Positions 42,244 to 49,183 of a stretch of 64,000 nucleotides of DNA are shown here, piece by piece. The stretch spans positions 506 to 64,505 of the forward strand of contig NZ_QVMI01000023.1 in assembly GCF_010500965.1 (NCBI RefSeq). The letters are read 5' to 3'. The first letter of the stretch is position 1. Each line of letters opens with the position of its first letter. The translations under genes were made by a program, and so were the position numbers. Origin of the DNA: Bacteroides sp. 51. Its GTDB lineage: Bacteria > Bacteroidota > Bacteroidia > Bacteroidales > Bacteroidaceae. The notes below the pieces were generated by a model. It had not been told where the DNA came from, searched no databases, and saw nothing but the letters and a program-made list of their open reading frames with translations.

Positions 42244-44790
42244 ATGAACAACAAACTGATTTTCTATCCCATGCTATTTACTGCCGGACTGTTACAGGCC
42301 CAGCAGAAGCCCAATATTGTGATTATCCTTACCGACGATCAGGGGTATCAGGACCTCGGCTGTTACGGCTCGCCATTGATACAAACCCCGTCCATCGACC
42401 GTATGGCGGCAGAGGGCTTGAAGCTGACCGACTATTATGTATCGGCTTCCGTGTCCAGCGCTTCGCGTGCCGCGCTCCTCACCGGACGGTTGAATACCAA
42501 AAACGGGGTAAAAGGCGTCTTTTTCCCTGAGTCGGAAGGTATGCCTGCCGAAGAAATTACGCTGGCCGAAGCACTGAAAGAACAGGGCTATGCCACCGGC
42601 TGTTTCGGCAAGTGGCATTTGGGCGATCTGAAAGGGCATCTGCCTACCGATCAGGGGTTTGACTACTATTACGGCATTCCGTACAGCAACGATATGTACA
42701 TCGGTCCCTCTCAGCAGTTTGCCCCGCATGCCACTTTCAGGGAAGGTTATACGTTGTCGAAAGCCCTGGAAGACCAGGAGTTTGTCCGGACATCCCCCAG
42801 GGCGGACGTCAAGAAGCGGCTGAACAATGCTTCTCCCCTTTTCGAGGGCGATCAGATTGTAGAATACCCCTGCGATCAGTCTACCACCACCCGCCGTTAT
42901 TTCGACCGGGCCATTGATTTTGTGGAGCAGAACCACAATCAGCCGTTCTTCCTTTATATCACCCCGTCCATGCCGCACGTGCCCCTGTTTGCCTCCGAAC
43001 AGTTTAAAGGCAAGAGCAAACGGGGACTTTACGGTGATGTGGTAGAAGAAATCGACTGGAACGTAGGCCGGCTTCTCAACTACCTGAAAGAGAAAGGATT
43101 GGAAGAAAATACGCTGGTTATCTTTACCTCGGATAACGGCCCCTGGCTCTCCTTCAACGAAGAAGGCGGTAGCGCCGACCCGCTGCGCGGAGGTAAGTTT
43201 TCGTATTACGATGGGGGCGTCAGGGTTCCCTGCATCATCCGTTGGAAAGGCACGGTTTCGCCGGGTGTAACCAGCGATGCGATCATTGCCAGCATCGACC
43301 TCTTCCCTACCGTGATGCATTATGCGGGTCAGCACACGTTCAGTCAGGAAATTGACGGTATAAACGTTTCGTCTTTCCTTGAAAACCCTTCCCTGCGACC
43401 GCGCGACGAATATGTTTACGTAAAAGCCGGAGAAGTACACGGTGTACGCAAAAACGATTGGGTATATCTGCCCAAAACCGGCAATAGCAAGTTTAAGGAA
43501 GGCGATGCGCCCGAACTCTTCAACCTGAAACAAGACATCGGAGAATCGGATAACCTGCACCAGAAATACCCGGACAAAGTAAAAGAGCTACAAGCCCTGA
43601 TGTTAAAATATCAGCCCCTTGCACAAATACAGGACACGCCCAACAGCGACAGGCAATACTGGGTGCGAACCCTGATAAAAATAGCCGACCCTGTAATCAG
43701 CAACCTCAGCAAAGACCAGCTAAAGAAGAACATTCCCGTCGGACGTTCATCTTCTGCGCTGGCCAGCAGCCGGGAGTTTGTTACCCACATGGAATCCGTA
43801 GGCCGGACCATTGCCGGAATAGCGCCCTGGCTCGAACTAGGACCGGACAACACGCCCGAAGGCAAGCTGCGCGGGAAATACATCCAAATGACCTGCGAGG
43901 CTTTGGCCAATTCAGTGAACCCGGAAGCAAACGATTATTTCAACAGTACAGCCACCCGGCAGATCTTAGTAAACAGTGCTTTTTTAATACAAGGTCTATT
44001 ACAATCCCCCACCCAACTATGGGGAAACCTTGACGCCACTACCCGCCAGAGATTGATCGAACAGTGGAAATCCACCCGGACCATGAAGCCGGGTAACAAC
44101 AACTGGCTGCTCTTCTCGGCCATGGTAGAATGCGGATTGAAAGAATTCTCCGGCGACTGGCATTTCCCAACCGTAGAAAAGGCATTAAACGCTCATAAAG
44201 AGTGGTATAAAGGAGATGGAATCTACGGCGACGGGGCAGACTTTCACCTGGATTATTATAATAGCTATGTCATTCATCCGCTATTGCTGCAAGTCCTGAA
44301 AGTGACGGTAAAACAGGAACCCTCTTTCCAGTCGTTTCTGGACGAAGAGTGGGTACGGTTCGTCCGTTACGCCGAGATTCAGGAACGGATGATAGCACCC
44401 GATGGTAGTTACCCGGTGCTGGGTCGCTCCGTCAGTTACCGTTCGGCGGCATTCCAGGTGTTGGGAGCCTGTGCATTGTTCCGCAAACTTCCGGAATCAT
44501 TAGCTCCCGGACAAGTACGCGGTGCTATGACAGCCATGTTGAAACGATTGTTCGATCAGCCGGGCACGTTCGATAAAGACGGTTGGCTCACCATCGGAGT
44601 CTGCGGAAACCAACCGGAATTAGGAGACACCTACCTGTCAACTCCCTGCGTTTACCTCTGTTCATTGGGCTTCCTGCCGTTGGGACTCCCGGCCGATGCC
44701 GCCTTCTGGTGTGACACCGCCCAAGCCTGGACAAGCGTAAAGGCATTTAGCGGAGAACCCTTCCCGATAGATAAGTTTATTAAACAATAA
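42244..44790 (+). CDS. Ser-type sulfatase fused to DUF2264
   Basis: The 848-residue protein has a signal peptide (about 1-20), an S1 sulfatase domain (about 22-455) and a DUF2264 domain (about 468-848). The metal-site start is Asn-Ile-Val-Ile-Ile-Leu-Thr-Asp-Asp. The formylglycine motif is Ser71-Ser-Ala-Ser-Arg75, again serine-type. Gly-Lys-Trp-His-Leu-Gly and Phe-Thr-Ser-Asp-Asn-Gly-Pro are also present. The DUF2264 part keeps Thr-His-Met-Glu-Ser, Trp-Leu-Glu-Leu-Gly-Pro-Asp, Gly-Asp-Gly-Ile-Tyr-Gly-Asp-Gly and His-Leu-Asp-Tyr-Tyr-Asn-Ser but looks the most diverged of the three copies. Joining desulfation to a probable uronic-acid step in one polypeptide is unusual. The frame is continuous with no sign of a sequencing join. 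Confidence 0.88.
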   Translation: MNNKLIFYPMLFTAGLLQAQQKPNIVIILTDDQGYQDLGCYGSPLIQTPSIDRMAAEGLKLTDYYVSASVSSASRAALLTGRLNTKNGVKGVFFPESEGMPAEEITLAEALKEQGYATGCFGKWHLGDLKGHLPTDQGFDYYYGIPYSNDMYIGPSQQFAPHATFREGYTLSKALEDQEFVRTSPRADVKKRLNNASPLFEGDQIVEYPCDQSTTTRRYFDRAIDFVEQNHNQPFFLYITPSMPHVPLFASEQFKGKSKRGLYGDVVEEIDWNVGRLLNYLKEKGLEENTLVIFTSDNGPWLSFNEEGGSADPLRGGKFSYYDGGVRVPCIIRWKGTVSPGVTSDAIIASIDLFPTVMHYAGQHTFSQEIDGINVSSFLENPSLRPRDEYVYVKAGEVHGVRKNDWVYLPKTGNSKFKEGDAPELFNLKQDIGESDNLHQKYPDKVKELQALMLKYQPLAQIQDTPNSDRQYWVRTLIKIADPVISNLSKDQLKKNIPVGRSSSALASSREFVTHMESVGRTIAGIAPWLELGPDNTPEGKLRGKYIQMTCEALANSVNPEANDYFNSTATRQILVNSAFLIQGLLQSPTQLWGNLDATTRQRLIEQWKSTRTMKPGNNNWLLFSAMVECGLKEFSGDWHFPTVEKALNAHKEWYKGDGIYGDGADFHLDYYNSYVIHPLLLQVLKVTVKQEPSFQSFLDEEWVRFVRYAEIQERMIAPDGSYPVLGRSVSYRSAAFQVLGACALFRKLPESLAPGQVRGAMTAMLKRLFDQPGTFDKDGWLTIGVCGNQPELGDTYLSTPCVYLCSLGFLPLGLPADAAFWCDTAQAWTSVKAFSGEPFPIDKFIKQ

Positions 44791-44821
44791 AGTAAGTTCG
44801 TAAAACGATAAGATTAAAACC

Positions 44822-46045
44822 ATGAAACACAGCATTTTGATTTTTACTTTTCTGATAATTAGTCTGCCAGGCTATTCACAAACCACTACGGGACAGGAGG
44901 ATCGGAGGTACTGGATCGAAGTGCTGTCTCAGGTTGCAGACCCTTTATTGACCCACATGAGCAAGGGAGAGTTAAGAAAAAACATGTCCGTAGAAACCAT
45001 TTCCGGTGCACCCAACCCGTCCAATGCACGCACCACCCATCTGGAAGCCCTAGGCCGCCTGTTCGTAGGAATGGCTCCCTGGCTGGAACTAGGCCCGGAT
45101 AAAACACCCGAAGGGCAATTACGCAAGAAGTACATCCGCCTGATGATTGAATCCATCAATCAGGGTTTCGACCCCAAATCTCCTGATTATCTAAACTTTA
45201 CCGTTACCCGCCAGCCGTTGGTCGATGCCGCATTCTTCTGCCAGGGCTTGTTGCGGTCGCCTAAACAAATATGGGGCCATCTGCCTTCCCGGACAAAGGA
45301 AAATGTATTAAATGCCTTGCAAGAAATATGTAAGATCGAACCCGTAGAAAGCAACTGGCTGCTCTTCTCTGCTACAGTCGAAGCCACCCTGTTGGAATTG
45401 ACGGGCGAATGCAATATGCAACCCATCGACTACGCCATCATGCGGTTCAAAGAGTGGTATAAAGGCGATGGTTGGTACGGAGACGGCCCCAACCTTCACA
45501 TGGATTATTACAATAGTTTTGTCATACACCCCATGCTCTTAGATGTATTGGAAGTGATGCAGAAGCACAACAAAGGCGAATCCGGATTCTACGAACAAGA
45601 ACTGCAACGCTTTTCCAGATACGCGGAACAGCAGGAACGAATGATATCTCCGGATGGTTCCTACCCCGTACTCGGCCGCTCCATTGCCTACCGTTTCGGT
45701 ACCTTCCATGTGCTTTCCCAAGCTGCGTTGAATGATCTTTTACCAAATTCCGTAACCAAAGCACAAGTCCGCTGCGGGCTGACTGCCGTCATCAAAAAAC
45801 ATATGTCCGTAAATGGTAATTTTGACGAACACGGATGGCTTACTTTAGGCTTTGCAGGGCATCAGCCACAAATAGCAGAAAAGTATATATCCACCGGCAG
45901 CCTCTACTTATGCTCCGTTGTATTCACAGCATTAGGCCTCCCCCCTACTGACGAGTTCTGGATTGCTCCTTATACGGAATGGACCGGGAAGAAGGTCTGG
46001 AATGGCAATCCGGATGTAAAATTAGATAAAGCTATAAAACAATAA
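44822..46045 (+). CDS. Free-standing DUF2264 protein (possible GH154-like glucuronidase)
   Basis: The 407-residue protein has a signal peptide (about 1-19) followed only by a DUF2264 domain, which is expected to be an alpha/alpha toroid. Motifs shared with the two fused copies are Thr-Thr-His-Leu-Glu-Ala-Leu-Gly-Arg, Trp-Leu-Glu-Leu-Gly-Pro-Asp, Asn-Trp-Leu-Leu-Phe-Ser-Ala, Trp-Tyr-Lys-Gly-Asp-Gly-Trp-Tyr-Gly-Asp-Gly, Asp-Tyr-Tyr-Asn-Ser and Tyr-Ala-Glu-Gln-Gln-Glu-Arg. The many conserved acidic and aromatic residues suggest a sugar-binding enzyme site. It lies 31 bp after the sulfatase fusion and 47 bp before GH105. Confidence 0.85.
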   Translation: MKHSILIFTFLIISLPGYSQTTTGQEDRRYWIEVLSQVADPLLTHMSKGELRKNMSVETISGAPNPSNARTTHLEALGRLFVGMAPWLELGPDKTPEGQLRKKYIRLMIESINQGFDPKSPDYLNFTVTRQPLVDAAFFCQGLLRSPKQIWGHLPSRTKENVLNALQEICKIEPVESNWLLFSATVEATLLELTGECNMQPIDYAIMRFKEWYKGDGWYGDGPNLHMDYYNSFVIHPMLLDVLEVMQKHNKGESGFYEQELQRFSRYAEQQERMISPDGSYPVLGRSIAYRFGTFHVLSQAALNDLLPNSVTKAQVRCGLTAVIKKHMSVNGNFDEHGWLTLGFAGHQPQIAEKYISTGSLYLCSVVFTALGLPPTDEFWIAPYTEWTGKKVWNGNPDVKLDKAIKQ

Positions 46046-46092
46046 TATCCAATCATATAATTGTATCTAATCATAACCAATCATCAATACCA

Positions 46093-47193
46093 ATGAAGAA
46101 GATTCTTATTTTATTTTCAGTAGCCATAAGCTGTACCCTCAATGCTCAGCAACCTTTCTCCGCAAAGCTAGAGAAAGAAGATATTGCCAACGTCTGCAAT
46201 GCCGTATCCAACTGGCAAATAACCCACCAGGCTGAAGTTAAACATCATCCGCTCGACTGGACAAACGGCGCTCTGTACCGTGGAATGACCGAATGGGGAA
46301 AAGTTTCAGACAACGAATCCTGTTACAATTTCGTCCGCACTATCGGCGAAAAGCACAACTGGAACATGTGGGACCGGGTGTACCACGCAGATGATATTTG
46401 CGTAGGTCAGGCTTTCATCGAAATGTATCGCAAACTAGGCGATAAACGTATGCTGCAACCTGTAATGGAACGTGCATATTATGTAGCTACCCATCCCTCA
46501 AGAGCTCCGCTGTTAAAAACAGATGCCATAGGAACACTAGAACGTTGGTCCTGGTCGGATGCCCTGTTTATGGCGCCCCCGATATACGCTGCCCTATACA
46601 CCATGACCGGCGACCAAATCTACCTGGACTATATGAACAGCGAGTACAAAGAATGCGTAGATTCCCTTTACGACAAAGAAGATCACCTCTTCTATAGAGA
46701 CAACAAACGCATCCCCCTCCGCGAAAAGAACGGCAGCAAGCAATTTTGGGGAAGAGGCAATGGTTGGGTATTTGGTGGCCTCCCATTGATTATCGACAAC
46801 CTACCCCTCGATTGTGAATCACGGAATTACTATATTCAATTATTCGTAGAAATGGCAGAAGCCGTCCTCAAAACCCAGTGCAAAGACGGCGATTGGCGCA
46901 CCAGCTTACTCGACCCGGGGTCCTATAATATGCCCGAAAACAGTTGCTCGGCTTTCATGTGTTTCGGCATTGCCTGGGGACTTCGTAACGGTTATCTAGC
47001 CAAACGAGCCTACCAACCAGCACTCGAAAAAGGTTGGCAGTCATTAGTAAAAGCTGTTCATGCGGATGGTAAACTGGGATATATACAACCAGTTGGTGCA
47101 GCCCCCAAAGCTGCCGGATTTGATGCGACGGATGTATATGGCGTTGGTGCCTTCTTACTGGCAGGAAGTGAATTGTATAAGTTAGTGCAATAA
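46093..47193 (+). CDS. GH105 unsaturated uronyl hydrolase
   Basis: The 366-residue exported protein has a signal peptide (about 1-18, ending Leu-Asn-Ala-Gln) and a GH105 alpha/alpha barrel. Marker motifs are Asp-Trp-Thr-Asn-Gly-Ala-Leu-Tyr-Arg-Gly, His-Ala-Asp-Asp-Ile-Cys-Val-Gly-Gln, Trp-Ser-Asp-Ala-Leu-Phe-Met-Ala-Pro and Trp-Gly-Arg-Gly-Asn-Gly-Trp. The family removes unsaturated galacturonyl or glucuronyl ends by hydration. Having both GH88 and GH105 implies two kinds of unsaturated uronic end or linkage. It is the last gene of the PUL, followed by a strong terminator. Confidence 0.92.
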   Translation: MKKILILFSVAISCTLNAQQPFSAKLEKEDIANVCNAVSNWQITHQAEVKHHPLDWTNGALYRGMTEWGKVSDNESCYNFVRTIGEKHNWNMWDRVYHADDICVGQAFIEMYRKLGDKRMLQPVMERAYYVATHPSRAPLLKTDAIGTLERWSWSDALFMAPPIYAALYTMTGDQIYLDYMNSEYKECVDSLYDKEDHLFYRDNKRIPLREKNGSKQFWGRGNGWVFGGLPLIIDNLPLDCESRNYYIQLFVEMAEAVLKTQCKDGDWRTSLLDPGSYNMPENSCSAFMCFGIAWGLRNGYLAKRAYQPALEKGWQSLVKAVHADGKLGYIQPVGAAPKAAGFDATDVYGVGAFLLAGSELYKLVQ

Positions 47194-47209
47194 ATTAAGT
47201 TAGTTACAA

Positions 47210-47246
47210 AAAGAGGCTGCATTATTTGGTGCAGCCTCATCTTTTT
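47210..47246 (+). terminator. Rho-independent terminator of the PUL
   Basis: A perfect 9-bp stem (GAGGCTGCA with TGCAGCCTC) and eight-base loop are followed by ATCTTTTTA. It starts 17 bases after the GH105 stop and separates the PUL from the convergent prophage lysis genes. Confidence 0.88.
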
Positions 47247-47271
47247 ACCCTAAAAAACTCTTTATACTATA

Positions 47272-47724
47272 TCATTTCTTTAATAAAAGTCGGAATAACC
47301 CCTTCCAGCCATCATTCTTGATTGTCCTATAGGCTTTAATAGCAAGAATAAAAATCAAAACCAATAAAAGGCATAATGTAATCCCTCCGGTTTCCATCTT
47401 TATTCGTTGCCATTTACTTAACTCCCTCTCCACGGTTTTTATTACCTCTACCGGATACGGAACGGGGATACTGTCATGAACATGAATGCTATCCATTTTT
47501 ATACGATCCCGGAATTCAACCCGCCATCGGGTTAACCAAATGGTATCCCCCTTCTCGCGAACAAATATTGAATCGTGAATATGAATACTATCCTGTTGAA
47601 TCCGATCTCTATATTCCGTGTGCACCCGATCTACAGGCACATACACCGTTTTACATCCCGAAAGTACAGCAAGCACAAACAAGAATACAACTGTTAATAT
47701 CACTTTCCGTTTCATAACCATCAT
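47272..47724 (-). CDS. Probable u-spanin (phage lysis lipoprotein with C-terminal membrane helix)
   Basis: The 150-residue protein has a lipoprotein signal (Val-Leu-Ser-Gly-Cys24), a periplasmic stretch of about 85 residues and a C-terminal membrane helix (about 113-132) followed by a basic tail. An outer-membrane lipid at one end and an inner-membrane helix at the other is the layout of unimolecular spanins such as T1 gp11, which fuse the two membranes in the last lysis step. The periplasmic part holds two similar blocks (Asp-Arg-Ile-x-x-Asp-Ser-Ile-His). It overlaps the endolysin gene by four bases (ATGA) and is the last lysis gene. In-frame Met at residue 4 is an alternative start. Confidence 0.7.
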   Translation of the reverse strand: MMVMKRKVILTVVFLFVLAVLSGCKTVYVPVDRVHTEYRDRIQQDSIHIHDSIFVREKGDTIWLTRWRVEFRDRIKMDSIHVHDSIPVPYPVEVIKTVERELSKWQRIKMETGGITLCLLLVLIFILAIKAYRTIKNDGWKGLFRLLLKK

Positions 47725-48122
47725 TTTAAGTGGAGCACTTGCTTCCGGTTATTTTCTTTCCGATGGCTGATGTGAATCCAGCTATAGTTCTTCTCGTCAA
47801 TCAATTGATCAAAAGGAAGATCAAGCGTTTGGATGAGTTCAAAGAGTTTCTTATTTCCCTCTTTGCTGCCGGTGGTAATATCGGCAGCTTCGCCCTTCAA
47901 ATGTTGTGAAGTCATCGAACCTTTGACAGCCTTGTTCAATGCAGGACAACGATATCCACTATTTACACGGACAGGTAGTCCCCATCGCTCACGGATGGGG
48001 TCTAACAGATTGTACACCAGTCTAGTCAAAGCATCTGTTTCATCTTGCAGGGGATTGTTATTGATCCCCCTGATTCTTGCAGTATCACTGCGGATAAGTT
48101 CTTGTATTGTAAAATATTTCAT
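47721..48122 (-). CDS. Peptidase M15-family endolysin
   Basis: The 133-residue protein has the zinc site of the M15_3 type: His74 and Asp81 in Ser-Gln-His-Leu-Lys-Gly-Glu-Ala-Ala-Asp, and His117 in Trp-Ile-His-Ile-Ser-His. An Asn-Ser-Gly-Tyr-Arg-Cys-Pro motif comes before. Such enzymes cut peptide links in peptidoglycan. No signal peptide is present, so release probably depends on a holin. Its stop overlaps the spanin start. Confidence 0.88.
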   Translation of the reverse strand: MKYFTIQELIRSDTARIRGINNNPLQDETDALTRLVYNLLDPIRERWGLPVRVNSGYRCPALNKAVKGSMTSQHLKGEAADITTGSKEGNKKLFELIQTLDLPFDQLIDEKNYSWIHISHRKENNRKQVLHLK

Positions 48123-48160
48123 ATTAATCTGTTTTTATATGTATAACTATAGTTTATATA

Positions 48161-48532
48161 TCAATAATCGCTTGGAGGAATTCTATCTTTACATCCCCGG
48201 ACATCACACCGGCGAATCTCTGCTTCCTTAGATTTAAGCTCCAACTCATGATATTTATGTGTCCACTGCTGGACTTCATTTTGCGAATTCCTCCAATCGC
48301 GATAGATAGCATCTACTTTATCATCCCGTTGTTTCAACCGTTCATCGTATCGCTCAATCTGTGTGTTGAGTTTTTCGATGACAGATAATAGATTCTGTAT
48401 CTCTGCCGCATCGGCGGAAGCATCCTCTTTCCGGGCATTAGTCTTCCGATAAAGAAACGTATTCAGAATCCATTTTATGGCTTCCCACCCTCCCAGGGTA
48501 CCGATTACGGCAAGTACAGTATCCATCATCAT
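48161..48532 (-). CDS. Phage membrane/coiled-coil protein (holin candidate)
   Basis: The 123-residue protein has one N-terminal hydrophobic segment (about 3-26), then a long charged coiled coil (about 35-105) with Glu-Lys-Leu-Asn-Thr-Gln-Ile-Glu-Arg, and a Cys-containing end. Its place directly before the endolysin makes a holin or lysis accessory role possible, but one helix plus a long coil is not typical of holins. Three ATG codons in a row start it; the first overlaps the stop of the DUF4376 gene by four bases. Confidence 0.65.
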   Translation of the reverse strand: MMMDTVLAVIGTLGGWEAIKWILNTFLYRKTNARKEDASADAAEIQNLLSVIEKLNTQIERYDERLKQRDDKVDAIYRDWRNSQNEVQQWTHKYHELELKSKEAEIRRCDVRGCKDRIPPSDY

Positions 48533-49182
48533 AAGTCGAATCTTAGTTTTTCGGGATAACCGATTGTAAAGTCATATTCCAAAACCTCTTTAGTTGTTGA
48601 GAAGGTTTCTATATTCGTCTTATGCGTCTGTGTTACGATAAAACACATATCTGCATATTGCGAATGAAGCGTCTGCACCATTGGCAAAGCCACTGTAGGA
48701 GGTATCTCGATGGACGATCCGCTTACAACAAAAGGTATAGATTCCATCTTATTCTTTATTGCTATCTCCAGTGAAGCCATTAATCCCAACCGGCGCTCGA
48801 GTGGAAACCATTCAGGCATGCCATTCAAGTAAAATTGATTTACCGATGGTGATGAATCATAAGCCATCAACTCATTTATCCGTTTGACTTTAGCCTCTGC
48901 AAGTGTCATAGTCTCAGGCTCTATCTCCGGCTCAGATTCAGATTCGGGTTCGGATTCGGATTCGGACTCAATCACAGGAGGTAAGTAATCACTTTCAATC
49001 GGAGCATCAACCTCTACATAATTTGTTATCAAGTCCTGGACAGGAACATCCAAGATGTTCCCGCCAAGATCACGAAATAATAAACCCAAGTGAAGCTCAC
49101 TGCCGAATATCATGTTATCGGCTATGCGGGAAAAACATTTCCCTTTTTCTGCTACATAATGTATATCTGTTATTCGTATCAT
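48529..49182 (-). CDS. DUF4376-like phage protein with Ser-Glu-Pro repeats
   Basis: This 217-residue protein has three parts: an N-terminal part with Gly-Leu-Leu-Phe-Arg-Asp-Leu-Gly-Gly, an acidic low-complexity linker of Ser-Glu and Pro-Glu repeats (about 70-92), and a C-terminal half. The half resembles DUF4376 of tail-fibre-associated proteins (Leu-Ala-Glu-Ala-Lys-Val-Lys-Arg-Ile-Asn-Glu-Leu). The linker DNA is a near-perfect six-base tandem repeat, a likely slippage site. It starts one base after the large fibre-like gene ends, which suggests a tail-fibre partner or assembly protein. Confidence 0.65.
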   Translation of the reverse strand: MIRITDIHYVAEKGKCFSRIADNMIFGSELHLGLLFRDLGGNILDVPVQDLITNYVEVDAPIESDYLPPVIESESESEPESESEPEIEPETMTLAEAKVKRINELMAYDSSPSVNQFYLNGMPEWFPLERRLGLMASLEIAIKNKMESIPFVVSGSSIEIPPTVALPMVQTLHSQYADMCFIVTQTHKTNIETFSTTKEVLEYDFTIGYPEKLRFDL

Positions 49183-49183
49183 A

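Noticed and set aside
42292-43560. 422-codon open frame on the - strand
   Set aside because: It is antisense to the sulfatase-DUF2264 gene, with shadow-type composition and no recognisable motif.
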